A DNA stretch of 64,000 bases from Winogradskyella wichelsiae (lineage in GTDB: Bacteria > Bacteroidota > Bacteroidia > Flavobacteriales > Flavobacteriaceae): NCBI RefSeq assembly GCF_013403925.1, contig NZ_JABFDJ010000006.1:225969-289968 (forward strand), in the 5' to 3' direction. Shown here piece after piece: positions 25,978 to 34,057 of this stretch. The translations under genes and the position numbers were made by a program. Numbering within the stretch: position 1 is the stretch's first letter; each line of letters opens with the position of its first letter. The notes beneath the pieces were generated by a model. The model worked only from the letters and a program-made list of their open reading frames with translations, searched no databases and was not told where the DNA came from.

Positions 25978-26069
25978 AACAATTTTCTAACAGATGTAAA
26001 TATCACATAGTCTTTATAAATCTATAATTAATTATAAGCTTGACTTATTATTAATTAATATTTAAACTC

Positions 26070-26086
26070 AAAGTGTGCACCACTTT
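26070..26086 (+). promoter_or_regulatory. Small inverted repeat before exporter gene
   Basis: AAAGTG and CACTTT flank TGCAC, 17 nt before the TTG start of the exporter. It could be an operator or a short RNA hairpin; no promoter box is evident in this 183-nt gap. Confidence 0.25.
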
Positions 26087-26103
26087 TAATTCACGTCTTT
26101 TTT

Positions 26104-28290
26104 TTGATAATATTCCCAACATATAAACAAACAGAATCCAAAGATTGTGGACCAACATGTATTAAGATTATCGCCAAGTACTATGGTAAAATCATTAATA
26201 CACAGCAATTACGAAAACTTAGCGAAACAACTAGAGAAGGTAGTAGTTTATTAGGTATAAGCGAAGCATCAGAACAAATCGGATTTAGATCTTTAGGAAT
26301 TCAATTAAGTTTTCAAAAGCTTAAAGAAGCCCCTTTACCATGTATTATTCATTGGAACAACGACCACTATGTTGTTCTCTATAAAATTAAAAAAGATAAA
26401 ATCCATATTTCAGATCCTGCTCATGGTCTTGTAAATTATACTAAAGAAGAATTTCTAAAATTTTGGATAGGAAATAATGCCGATGAAACTACCCAAGAAG
26501 GTATCGCATTAATGATTGAACCTACACCAAAATTTTATGATTCTGAATTTGAAGAGGATGAAAAATTTGGTTTTAATTTTATTTTTAGGTACCTCTTTAA
26601 ATACAAGAAATTTATTGTTCAATTAATAATAGGCTTACTTGCTGGAAGCTTATTACAATTAATATTACCTTTTTTAACCCAAGCCATTGTAGATGTTGGT
26701 ATAGCAAACCAAGATCTCAATTTTGTTTATTTAATTCTTTTTGCTCAATTATTTCTATTTCTAGGAAAAGCTTCTCTAGACATTATTAAAAGTTGGATTT
26801 TACTGCACCTAAGCACCAGAATTAATATTTCTCTTATTTCAGATTTTTTTATCAAATTAATGAAACTGCCTATTTCTTATTTCGATACTAGAATGACAGG
26901 CGATTTACTGCAACGCATCAACGATCATAAACGGATAGAACAAATACTTACAACATCATCGTTAACTATTCTTTTTTCATTTTTTAACCTTATCATTTTT
27001 AGTCTTGTACTCTGTTATTATAGCATTCAAATCTTTGGAGTTTTTGTTATTGGTAGTGTGCTCTATTTCACTTGGGTTTTGTTCTTTTTTAAAAAACGTA
27101 AAGAATTAGATTATAAGCGTTTTTCTGAAGTTAGTAAAGAACAAAGCAAGGTCATTGAACTCATTAATGGCATGCAAGAAATAAAGTTACACAATGCAGA
27201 AAAACGCATGCGTTGGAATTGGGAGTATGTGCAAGCACGTCTATTTAAAGTAGCAACCAAAAGTTTAGCATTAGAGCAAAAACAAAGTGTAGGTTCTAAT
27301 TTAATTAATGAGCTCAAAAATATGTTCATCACAGTGTTATCTGCAACACTTGTAATTGATGGCAGCATTACTTTAGGTATGATGATGGCTATAAGCTATA
27401 TCGTTGGGCAACTTAATGGTCCAATAACACAACTCATAAGTTTTATGCGAGACGTACAAGATGCCAAAATATCTCTAGATCGATTAGGTGAAATTCATAA
27501 CATGGAAGATGAAGAAAAACCAGAAGACAATAAAATAAAAGTTATACCACAGAATGCAGACTTAAAACTGAGCAACATTAGTTTTAGATATACAGGTGCC
27601 CTAGAACCTGTTATAAAAAACTTGTCATTAACAATCCCAGCAAATAAAACAACTGCAATTGTGGGAGTTAGTGGAAGTGGTAAAACCACATTAATGAAGT
27701 TGCTGATGGGATTTTACAAACTAGATTCTGGAGATATCTATATTGACAAATACAACTTAAATAATATTTCTCAAACGGCATGGCGTGCCAATTGCGGTGT
27801 AGTCATGCAAGAAGGCTATATTTTCAATGACACTATCGCTAGTAACATCGCTGTTGGCGAAGATTACATAGACCAACAAAAATTAGAATACGCTATAGAT
27901 ATTGCAAACATATCAAATTACATCGATGGGCTTCCAAAAGGCTACAACACCAAAATTGGTAATGAAGGATCTGGCTTAAGTACAGGTCAAAAACAGCGTT
28001 TATTAATTGCAAGATCTGTTTACAAAAACCCTGATGTCCTATTTTTTGATGAAGCAACTTCTGCTTTAGACGCTAATAATGAAAAAGTGATTATGGAAAA
28101 ACTAAATAGTTTTTTCATTAATAAAACAGCAATAGTTATAGCTCATAGATTAAGCACTGTGAAAAACGCCCATCAAATTGTAGTATTAGATAACGGTAAA
28201 ATTGCAGAAAAAGGAACTCATAAAGAACTTATTGCATTAAAAGGTAACTATTACAACCTAGTAAAAAATCAATTAGAACTAGGTAAATAA
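26104..28290 (+). CDS. Peptidase C39 domain ABC exporter (PCAT)
   Basis: A 728-residue exporter that cuts double-glycine leaders and moves the core peptide across the inner membrane. The C39 domain (1-140) has the full catalytic set: Gln9, Cys15 in KDCGPTC, His88 in DHYVVLY and Asp104 in SDPAHG. The membrane domain (about 165-455) has six helices. The ATPase has Walker A GVSGSGKTT at 521-529, signature GLSTGQKQR and Walker B DVLFFDEATSALD. The start is TTG: the C39 fold begins at once, and a stop lies upstream in frame. It is placed between precursors 1 and 2, and its stop is 4 nt before leader copy 2. Confidence 0.96.
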   Translation: MIIFPTYKQTESKDCGPTCIKIIAKYYGKIINTQQLRKLSETTREGSSLLGISEASEQIGFRSLGIQLSFQKLKEAPLPCIIHWNNDHYVVLYKIKKDKIHISDPAHGLVNYTKEEFLKFWIGNNADETTQEGIALMIEPTPKFYDSEFEEDEKFGFNFIFRYLFKYKKFIVQLIIGLLAGSLLQLILPFLTQAIVDVGIANQDLNFVYLILFAQLFLFLGKASLDIIKSWILLHLSTRINISLISDFFIKLMKLPISYFDTRMTGDLLQRINDHKRIEQILTTSSLTILFSFFNLIIFSLVLCYYSIQIFGVFVIGSVLYFTWVLFFFKKRKELDYKRFSEVSKEQSKVIELINGMQEIKLHNAEKRMRWNWEYVQARLFKVATKSLALEQKQSVGSNLINELKNMFITVLSATLVIDGSITLGMMMAISYIVGQLNGPITQLISFMRDVQDAKISLDRLGEIHNMEDEEKPEDNKIKVIPQNADLKLSNISFRYTGALEPVIKNLSLTIPANKTTAIVGVSGSGKTTLMKLLMGFYKLDSGDIYIDKYNLNNISQTAWRANCGVVMQEGYIFNDTIASNIAVGEDYIDQQKLEYAIDIANISNYIDGLPKGYNTKIGNEGSGLSTGQKQRLLIARSVYKNPDVLFFDEATSALDANNEKVIMEKLNSFFINKTAIVIAHRLSTVKNAHQIVVLDNGKIAEKGTHKELIALKGNYYNLVKNQLELGK

Positions 28291-28294
28291 CAAT

Positions 28295-28343
28295 ATTCTC
28301 TCGCGAGGAATAGGCACAATCCTTGAGTGTCTTTAAATGATCA
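28295..28343 (+). promoter_or_regulatory. Conserved leader element, copy 2
   Basis: Begins ATTCTCTCGCGAGG just 4 nt after the exporter stop codon. The hairpin is AGGCAC (28312-28317) / GTGTCT (28327-28332) with loop AATCCTTGA. The A-to-G change in the 5' arm keeps pairing as G-U in RNA. The tail is TTTAAATGATCA; the ATG within it is in frame with the peptide but is not the likely start. Confidence 0.88.
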
Positions 28344-28372
28344 AAATTTTAAAATTTATAAATAATTTAATT

Positions 28373-28597
28373 ATGAAAAATTTATCAAAATTAGGTAAGG
28401 CTTTAAGCAAAGTTGAACAAAAAGAAATTATTGGTGGTAAACGAACTACTAGAATAGGGCAATGCTACACGAATGCTGATTGTTGCATATTTCAAAACAA
28501 TCAATCTTATGGTTATGTCTGCTATGCACCTACGGGAGATCGTGGTAATTGTGTTCCAGGTATATTCGATCCTTTTAACAATCCATGTGGAAATTAA
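28373..28597 (+). CDS. Double-glycine leader precursor peptide 2
   Basis: A 74-residue precursor with leader MKNLSKLGKALSKVEQKEI and IGG at residues 20-22. The predicted 52-residue core has six Cys spaced C-x5-C-C-x11-C-x9-C-x11-C, suited to three disulfides. An in-frame ATG at 28337 would add 12 residues, but it lies inside the leader element, and the other precursors begin exactly at MK(N/K). Function is unknown; disulfide-rich secreted peptide is the best description. It is followed by a strong hairpin and then the HlyD-like gene. Confidence 0.88.
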   Translation: MKNLSKLGKALSKVEQKEIIGGKRTTRIGQCYTNADCCIFQNNQSYGYVCYAPTGDRGNCVPGIFDPFNNPCGN

Positions 28598-28643
28598 TTT
28601 ACAGCCCCTTTATTTGAATAATCCATTAAGGGTAGTAGAAATT

Positions 28644-28675
28644 AAGAAGGTATTCTCTTAAGAATACCTTCTTTT
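28644..28675 (+). terminator. Terminator after precursor 2
   Basis: AAGAAGGTATTCT (28644-28656) and AGAATACCTTCTT (28661-28673) pair perfectly around CTTA, followed by TT and an A run. It lies only 11 nt before the start of the HlyD-like gene, so it likely lets some transcripts through or gives a stable mRNA end. Confidence 0.75.
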
Positions 28676-28686
28676 AAAAAAAAATT

Positions 28687-29970
28687 ATGCCACAAGATAT
28701 AGATATAAGAAGCGAACACGTTCAAGAAATTCTAACTAAAGTCCCAAACTGGATGATTAGGTTTGGAAACACCCTTATATTAGGATTAATTGGGATGTTG
28801 CTCTTTATTTCTTGGTTTGTAAAATACCCAGACCTTATTACTACAGAAGCTCAAATAACCACAAAGATTCCGCCACAAAAAAAATACGCGCAAACTACAG
28901 GTAAATTAGATACTGTTTTTATACAAGACAATCAATCTTTAAAAGAGGGGCAAATAATCGCAGTATTAGAGAATAGTGCAAATTTTAAACATATTACATT
29001 ACTAAAATCCATAATAGACACTATAAAACCAAACAATAAAAATTTCAACTTTCCTTTAGATGAATTACCAGTCCTATTTTTAGGTGATGTGGATTCAGAA
29101 TATGCTTTATTCGAAAACAGTTACATACAATACCAATTAAATAGAGAACTTCAACCTTATTCAAACGAACAGAATTCTAATCGTTTTACAAAATCTCAAC
29201 TTTATTCACGCCTAAATACGCTTGAAGCACAAAAACAACTCAATCAATCAGAATTAGAATTTCAACAAAGAGAATTAAAACGACATCAACAACTTTTTAA
29301 TAAAGGAGTTATAGCAAAGCAAACCATTGAATCTAAAGAAATAGCCTATTTGCAAGCTCAGCGTAACTTTGCAAATATGGATGCCTCAATATCTCAGATA
29401 AGAGAGGCCATTAGTAATGCAAGCACTACCTCAATAAATACAAAAATTAAACAAACTAAAGAAGAAATTAGTTTACTTAAAAATGTATTACAAGCATTTA
29501 GCCAATTAAAAAGAGCACTCATTAATTGGGAAATGCGAAACGCTGTTATTTCAGATATTGATGGTAAAGTTGCATTTGCTAAATTCTGGAGTAAAAACCA
29601 AACTGTAAAACAAGGACAGCTATTATTTACCATAATCCCAGAAGAAAATTCAGCATATATCGCTAGACTTAAAACACCAGCACAAAATTTCGGCAAAATA
29701 AAAACTGGGCAAACCGTAAATATTAAATTAGAGAATTATCCAGATGCTGAATTTGGGACTCTAAAAGGACAAATAGAATCTATCGCTTTATTACCAGATG
29801 AAGATGGCTTTTATCTTGTTACAGTAATTCTACCTTCAACACTAATTACATCTTATAAAAAAGAGATAACTTTTAGACATGAAATGCGAGGTTCAGCAGA
29901 AATCATCACTGAAGATTTAAGGTTAATGGAACGTTTCTTTTATCAACTAAAAAATGTCTTTAAGAATTAA
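28687..29970 (+). CDS. HlyD-family adaptor protein of peptide exporter
   Basis: A 427-residue periplasmic adaptor. One membrane helix lies at about residues 28-47 (LILGLIGMLLFISWFVKYPD), then a split lipoyl-like beta domain (GKLDTVFIQDNQSLKEGQIIAVLEN), a long coiled-coil hairpin (about 170-285, rich in Gln/Glu/Lys), and a C-terminal beta-barrel (KTGQTVNIKLENYPDAEFGTLKGQIESIAL). It would join the exporter to an outer-membrane channel, which is not encoded in the window. Its stop codon is 4 nt before leader copy 3, the same spacing as after the exporter gene. Confidence 0.94.
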   Translation: MPQDIDIRSEHVQEILTKVPNWMIRFGNTLILGLIGMLLFISWFVKYPDLITTEAQITTKIPPQKKYAQTTGKLDTVFIQDNQSLKEGQIIAVLENSANFKHITLLKSIIDTIKPNNKNFNFPLDELPVLFLGDVDSEYALFENSYIQYQLNRELQPYSNEQNSNRFTKSQLYSRLNTLEAQKQLNQSELEFQQRELKRHQQLFNKGVIAKQTIESKEIAYLQAQRNFANMDASISQIREAISNASTTSINTKIKQTKEEISLLKNVLQAFSQLKRALINWEMRNAVISDIDGKVAFAKFWSKNQTVKQGQLLFTIIPEENSAYIARLKTPAQNFGKIKTGQTVNIKLENYPDAEFGTLKGQIESIALLPDEDGFYLVTVILPSTLITSYKKEITFRHEMRGSAEIITEDLRLMERFFYQLKNVFKN

Positions 29971-29974
29971 AAAT

Positions 29975-30022
29975 ATTCTCTCGCGAGGAATAGACACAAC
30001 CTTGAGTGTCTTTAAATGATCA
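29975..30022 (+). promoter_or_regulatory. Conserved leader element, copy 3
   Basis: Begins ATTCTCTCGCGAGG 4 nt after the HlyD stop codon. The hairpin is AGACAC (29992-29997) / GTGTCT (30006-30011) with an 8-nt loop AACCTTGA, one base shorter than in the others. The tail TTTAAATGATCA is identical to that of copy 2. The precursor ATG is 30 nt further on. Confidence 0.88.
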
Positions 30023-30052
30023 AGATTAATTTAGTTATTAAATATTTTTATT

Positions 30053-30277
30053 ATGAAAAATTTATTAAATCTAGGAAAAGCTTTAAACAAAGCTGAACAG
30101 AAAAGTATTAACGGAGGTCAATTTACTTATACCGCTTGTAATAGCAATAACTGCGCTAGCCTTTTTATTGTTAGTGGATTTGGAGGAAATGGAGCAGCAT
30201 GTGTATTCCCTATCTCAAACACAAATTCAGCATTATGCTCTGGAACAGTACAGGATAATACGTGCTGTCCATCATAA
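30053..30277 (+). CDS. Double-glycine leader precursor peptide 3
   Basis: A 74-residue precursor with leader MKNLLNLGKALNKAEQKSI and NGG at residues 20-22. The predicted 52-residue core (starting QFTYTAC) has six Cys, the last two adjacent (TCCPS), and is rich in Gly, Ser, Asn and Ala. The core is unlike those of precursors 1 and 2 although the leaders match closely, the usual sign of one exporter serving varied cargo. It lies between leader copy 3 and a strong terminator. Confidence 0.88.
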   Translation: MKNLLNLGKALNKAEQKSINGGQFTYTACNSNNCASLFIVSGFGGNGAACVFPISNTNSALCSGTVQDNTCCPS

Positions 30278-30295
30278 CACATGTGTTTTTTAATG

Positions 30296-30324
30296 GTAGT
30301 TCGTCAGTATGACGAACTACTTTT
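30296..30324 (+). terminator. Terminator after precursor 3
   Basis: GTAGTTCGTCA (30296-30306) and TGACGAACTAC (30310-30320) form a perfect 11-bp stem with a 3-nt loop, followed by TTTT. This is one of the clearest terminators in the window. Confidence 0.88.
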
Positions 30325-30412
30325 ATATGCCTTATATAATATAAAAAACATATTTAAATGATACTAAATTATATAATAACAAATTGAAACGGCCAAAAAT
30401 TCTCTTTTATTT

Positions 30413-30420
30413 TATTTTTG
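30413..30420 (+). promoter_or_regulatory. -7 promoter box before leader copy 4
   Basis: TATTTTTG matches TAnnTTTG and ends 20 nt before leader copy 4. Transcription from here would start just before the leader, so the fourth cassette may have its own promoter. No TTG at standard -33 spacing is seen. Confidence 0.45.
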
Positions 30421-30440
30421 AGAACTATTTAATAAATATT

Positions 30441-30485
30441 ATTCTCTCGCGAGGCGTAGACACAACCCCTGAGTGTCTTTTACTC
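30441..30485 (+). promoter_or_regulatory. Conserved leader element, copy 4
   Basis: Begins ATTCTCTCGCGAGG and has the hairpin AGACAC (30458-30463) / GTGTCT (30473-30478) with loop AACCCCTGA. The tail diverges (TTTACTCATGA in place of TTTAAATGATCA), and the distance to the ATG is shorter (about 18 nt). It precedes the broken precursor gene. Confidence 0.82.
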
Positions 30486-30503
30486 ATGAAGGCTAATTTA
30501 ATT

Positions 30504-30723
30504 ATGGGAAATTTAAAAAACTTAGGCAAAACTTTAAATAAAACTGAAAAAAAATGTATTTAGAGGTGGTAAACTAGTAGCTATCATACCTGATTTATGT
30601 GGCGGATACCTATATGAGGCAGAAAATGATTGTTGTGTTAATTAATAATCCTAATCCTTGGCAGTATGCAGAACAACAGGCACGATAGGAACTAGTGCTT
30701 TTCCAAATATTTGTAAATCTTAA
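30504..30723 (+). pseudogene. Broken double-glycine precursor gene 4
   Basis: ATG 30504 begins MGNLKNLGKTLNKTEKK, clearly the same leader as in precursors 1-3, but the frame stops at 30561-30563. Reading one base fewer in the A8 run (30547-30554) restores NVFRGG and a core KLVAIIPDLCGGYLYEAEND, then CCVN and stop at 30643. The same frame, past three stops, goes on with LAVCRTTGTIGTSAFPNICKS to a stop at 30721-30723, and this looks like a lost Cys-bearing tail. TAATCC occurs twice in tandem at the break. Slippage at A8 could still yield a short peptide. Confidence 0.75.
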
Positions 30724-30737
30724 GCATCTTTTAAAAA

Positions 30738-32405
30738 TTAATCAATCACAAATCCTAAAGGTTGTCCAGTTGCTCCGTTAGGGAAACTAATACCTAACAA
30801 TGCAGACATAGTTGGTGCAATATCTGGAATTATAGTTTTATTGAATGTTTCACCATGTTTAATTCCTTTTCCAAAGAATAACAATGGAACGTGTGTATCA
30901 TAATTTGAACTACTTCCATGAGTAGATCCCGTTTTACTATATGAAATAAATGCAATATCATTTACCAAAATTACATCTCCCGAACGTTTTTGGTTAAACC
31001 CATTTTCAATAAGTTCCTCCACTCCTACAGGAAAACTAGTAGTACTCATTGTTGATGCCGTATAAACTTTAGAGATATTTGGATAACTTAATTGCTCCAT
31101 TGCAATGGCATCTTGAACATCACTTAATTTTAGTCCTAATTCTTTAACTTTATTTCGATCTAAAAAGATCTGATTGTTACTAATGTTTTCTACAATAGAC
31201 TCTGTACCATACGTAGCATTTAAAAAAGCATTAAATCTTGCTTTTCTATCTTTATTGTCTACGTAACCTGCAGGAACTCTAACAGACTCTAAATAAGATG
31301 GTACATCAACAGCACCATGATCTGCAGTAAGAAAAACAGTATATTCTCCTTTTCCAACAGTCGCATCTAAATAATTAAAGAAACGCTCTAAATCCTTATC
31401 TAAACGCAAGTAGGTATCTTCTACTTCTTTAGAGTTAACCCCAAAATTGTGACCAACATAATCCGTTGCAGAAAAGCTAACAGCAAGCACGTCTGTAATT
31501 TGATCTTTTCCTAAATTCTCTGCCTTTACTGCTGCAATTGCAAAATCTACAGTTAAACTATTTCCATAAGGTGTTGCTTTTAAAATATCAAAACCATTAT
31601 TCTCTTTGCTTAATTTTTTTAAGTCATAAGGGAATGTTGCTTTATCTTTTCCTTTAAAACCACCTTCAAACGTATTTTCATCAACACCACTTTCCGTATA
31701 TGTTGAAATATCATAAAGTGTATTCCATTCTTTTAAATACGATTTTGCCTTTTTAGAAACATTAAAATCCTTAACCCATTGTGGCAATTCATTCATATAA
31801 AAAGAACTTGTAATCCAAGCACCTTCTTCTTTACCATGAAACCAATAAGCTGCATTTGCTGTATGCCCTGCAGGTAAAATTGCTCCTCTATCTTTTAATG
31901 AAATTCCAATTGTTTTACCTTGCATTTGAGTAAACAATCTATTTTCATCACCAAAGGTAGTCGTTTGCATTCTGTGTGGAGACATCTGACCTGCTTCATC
32001 TTCTGTTCCCACAGACTTTACATTATCATCACCAGCACAATACACCATTGCTTTGGTCTCTTTATTGTACCAATTATTACCTATAATACCATGAGTTTTG
32101 GGTGTTGTACCTGTATATACCGACGCATGACCCGGGCCTGTATAAGTTGGCACGTAATTAAAATGATTATTTTTACAATTAAAACCTTCACTTATCATAC
32201 GATTAAACCCACCATCACCAAACTTAGACTGAAAGCGCGTTAAATAGTCGTAACGCATCTGATCGACTACAATACCTACGACAAGTTTAGGTCTTTCGGT
32301 TATTTCTAAACTGGTTGTTTGGCTTTTAGAATCTGTAGTTGTATTTTGAGCACCGCATGCTATAAATAAAAATAGTGCAGCAGCTAAAGTGATGATATTT
32401 TTCAT
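30738..32405 (-). CDS. PafA-like alkaline phosphatase family lipoprotein
   Basis: A 555-residue exported enzyme with a lipobox-like signal (MKNIITLAAALFLFIAC, Cys17). The alkaline phosphatase fold is shown by VVGIVVDQMRYDYLTRF (metal Asp), a nucleophile stretch YTGPGHASVYTGTTPKTHGI, FSATDYVGHNFG, and TADHGAVDVP. PafA-type enzymes are calcium-independent phosphate monoesterases common in Bacteroidota that supply phosphate. The exact nucleophile Thr cannot be fixed without alignment. It converges with the peptide locus and is probably unrelated to it. Confidence 0.93.
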   Translation of the reverse strand: MKNIITLAAALFLFIACGAQNTTTDSKSQTTSLEITERPKLVVGIVVDQMRYDYLTRFQSKFGDGGFNRMISEGFNCKNNHFNYVPTYTGPGHASVYTGTTPKTHGIIGNNWYNKETKAMVYCAGDDNVKSVGTEDEAGQMSPHRMQTTTFGDENRLFTQMQGKTIGISLKDRGAILPAGHTANAAYWFHGKEEGAWITSSFYMNELPQWVKDFNVSKKAKSYLKEWNTLYDISTYTESGVDENTFEGGFKGKDKATFPYDLKKLSKENNGFDILKATPYGNSLTVDFAIAAVKAENLGKDQITDVLAVSFSATDYVGHNFGVNSKEVEDTYLRLDKDLERFFNYLDATVGKGEYTVFLTADHGAVDVPSYLESVRVPAGYVDNKDRKARFNAFLNATYGTESIVENISNNQIFLDRNKVKELGLKLSDVQDAIAMEQLSYPNISKVYTASTMSTTSFPVGVEELIENGFNQKRSGDVILVNDIAFISYSKTGSTHGSSSNYDTHVPLLFFGKGIKHGETFNKTIIPDIAPTMSALLGISFPNGATGQPLGFVID

Positions 32406-32517
32406 TAGAAATAAGACATTAATTTAAGATTCAAAAATACAATTTTTAAACTATCTTAGTTTAAATTAACATTAATAACTAATCATTTTTTATACTTTAG
32501 CACTAATAAAATATAAC

Positions 32518-33255
32518 ATGACTTACCTACATAATATTGGTACCTATTTTATAATGATTAAGGATATTTTTCGTAGACCTACCAAATGGTCTGTGATGAA
32601 ACCCTTAATATTAAAAGACATTGATGACCTTATCATTGGTTCTCTCGGTATTGTTGCATTTATTTCATTTTTTGTTGGTGGTGTTGTAGCCATACAAACC
32701 TCGTTAAATATGACGAGTCCACTAATGCCAAAATACTTAGTAGGCTTTGCAACGCGCCAATCCATAATTTTAGAATTTGCTCCTACATTTATATCCATAA
32801 TTATGGCTGGTAAAGTAGGTTCTTTTATAACATCGAGTATAGGAACTATGCGTGTTACAGAGCAAATTGATGCCTTAGAGGTTATGGGCATAAATGGAAT
32901 TAACTACCTCGTTTTCCCTAAGTTTATTGCCTTAACACTTTACCCATTTGTAATTTCTATTGCCATGTTTTTAGGTATATTAGGTGGACTTATGGCTTGC
33001 GTATATGGCGGTTATGGTACAATGGAAGATTATATAGAAGGGGTTCAGTTAGACTTTATTCCTTTTCATTTTATATACGCATTTCTAAAAACCTTAGTTT
33101 TTGCTTTTCTACTCGCAACCATCCCCTCTTATTATGGTTATTTTATGAAAGGTGGAGCATTAGAAGTTGGTAAAGCTAGTACAACATCATTTGTTTGGAC
33201 AAGCGTTATGATTATTATAGTTAACTTTTTACTAACCAGCTTATTATTAGGATAA
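32518..33255 (+). CDS. mlaE: MlaE-type ABC transporter permease
   Basis: A 245-residue membrane protein of the MlaE/YrbE family with about five helices. Conserved parts are FIGGVVAIQTS-like (SFFVGGVVAIQTSLN), IILEFAPTFISIIMAGKVGSFITSSIGTMRVTEQIDALEVMGINGINYLVFPKFIAL. In complex with MlaF it moves phospholipids between the inner and outer membranes. The ATPase gene starts 2 nt after its stop. The substrate-binding MlaD protein is not in the window. Confidence 0.93.
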   Translation: MTYLHNIGTYFIMIKDIFRRPTKWSVMKPLILKDIDDLIIGSLGIVAFISFFVGGVVAIQTSLNMTSPLMPKYLVGFATRQSIILEFAPTFISIIMAGKVGSFITSSIGTMRVTEQIDALEVMGINGINYLVFPKFIALTLYPFVISIAMFLGILGGLMACVYGGYGTMEDYIEGVQLDFIPFHFIYAFLKTLVFAFLLATIPSYYGYFMKGGALEVGKASTTSFVWTSVMIIIVNFLLTSLLLG

Positions 33256-33257
33256 TT

Positions 33258-34028
33258 ATGATAGAAGTAAAAGACTTACAAAAATCGTTTGGAGATTCTC
33301 ATATTTTAAAAGGAATTACAACTTCTTTCGAAAAAGGGAAGACCAATTTAATTATTGGTCAGAGTGGATCTGGTAAAACCGTTTTTTTAAAATGCCTCCT
33401 TGGGTTATTCGATTATGAAGAAGGCTCTATTTGCTATGAGGGTAAAAATTTCAGCAAACTATCTCGGAATGAAAAAACAAACTTACGTTCAGAAATGGGA
33501 ATGGTTTTTCAAGGTAGTGCGCTGTTTGACTCAATGACTATTGCAGAGAATATTATGTTTCCTTTAAGAATGTTTACAAAACAGAGTAAAAGTGAAATGG
33601 AAGATCGTGTTAATATTGTTTTAAAACGTGTTAATTTAGATAATGCACATGATAAGAAACCTAGTGAAGCATCTGGTGGTATGCAAAAACGTGTTGCTAT
33701 TGCAAGAGCTATAGTAAACAGACCTAAGTTTTTATTTTGTGATGAACCAAACTCTGGATTAGATCCTAAAACAGCTATTGTAATTGATAATTTAATTAAA
33801 GAAATTACAGAAGAATTTGATATCACTACTGTTATTAATACACACGATATGAACTCTGTAATGGAAATTGGAAAAAAGATAGTTTTCCTTAAAGATGGAT
33901 TATTAGAATGGGAAGGCTCTAACGAAACTATTTTTAAAACAGAAAACGAAGCCGTTACTGACTTCGTTTATTCTTCTGAATTATTTAGAAAAGTACGTAA
34001 AATGTATTTAGAAGAAGATACTAAATAA
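33258..34028 (+). CDS. mlaF: MlaF-type ABC transporter ATP-binding protein
   Basis: A 256-residue ATPase with Walker A GQSGSGKTV (about 34-42), Q-loop VFQGSALFDSMT, signature ASGGMQKR, Walker B FLFCDEPNSGLDP and the switch NTHD. The FDSMT stretch after the Q-loop is typical of the MlaF group. It pairs with the MlaE permease just upstream in a lipid transport complex at the inner membrane. Confidence 0.94.
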   Translation: MIEVKDLQKSFGDSHILKGITTSFEKGKTNLIIGQSGSGKTVFLKCLLGLFDYEEGSICYEGKNFSKLSRNEKTNLRSEMGMVFQGSALFDSMTIAENIMFPLRMFTKQSKSEMEDRVNIVLKRVNLDNAHDKKPSEASGGMQKRVAIARAIVNRPKFLFCDEPNSGLDPKTAIVIDNLIKEITEEFDITTVINTHDMNSVMEIGKKIVFLKDGLLEWEGSNETIFKTENEAVTDFVYSSELFRKVRKMYLEEDTK

Positions 34029-34057
34029 CGGTTTACATCATTTTAATCTTTATTGAC

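Noticed and set aside
28337..28372. Upstream ATG as start of precursor 2
   Set aside because: It lies in the conserved leader element; the other precursors start at the MK(N/K) that corresponds to 28373.
25711..30277. Lanthipeptide, sactipeptide or other heavily modified RiPP cluster
   Set aside because: No LanM/LanB/LanC, radical SAM, YcaO or ATP-grasp modifying enzyme near the peptides; only a disulfide-type oxidase is seen.
25631..30485. Repeats read as a CRISPR array
   Set aside because: Only four copies lie 1.6-2.7 kb or 0.5 kb apart, each before a gene; no spacers or cas genes.
18293..30723. Prophage or integrated island
   Set aside because: No integrase, transposase, phage structural gene or flanking attachment repeat was seen.
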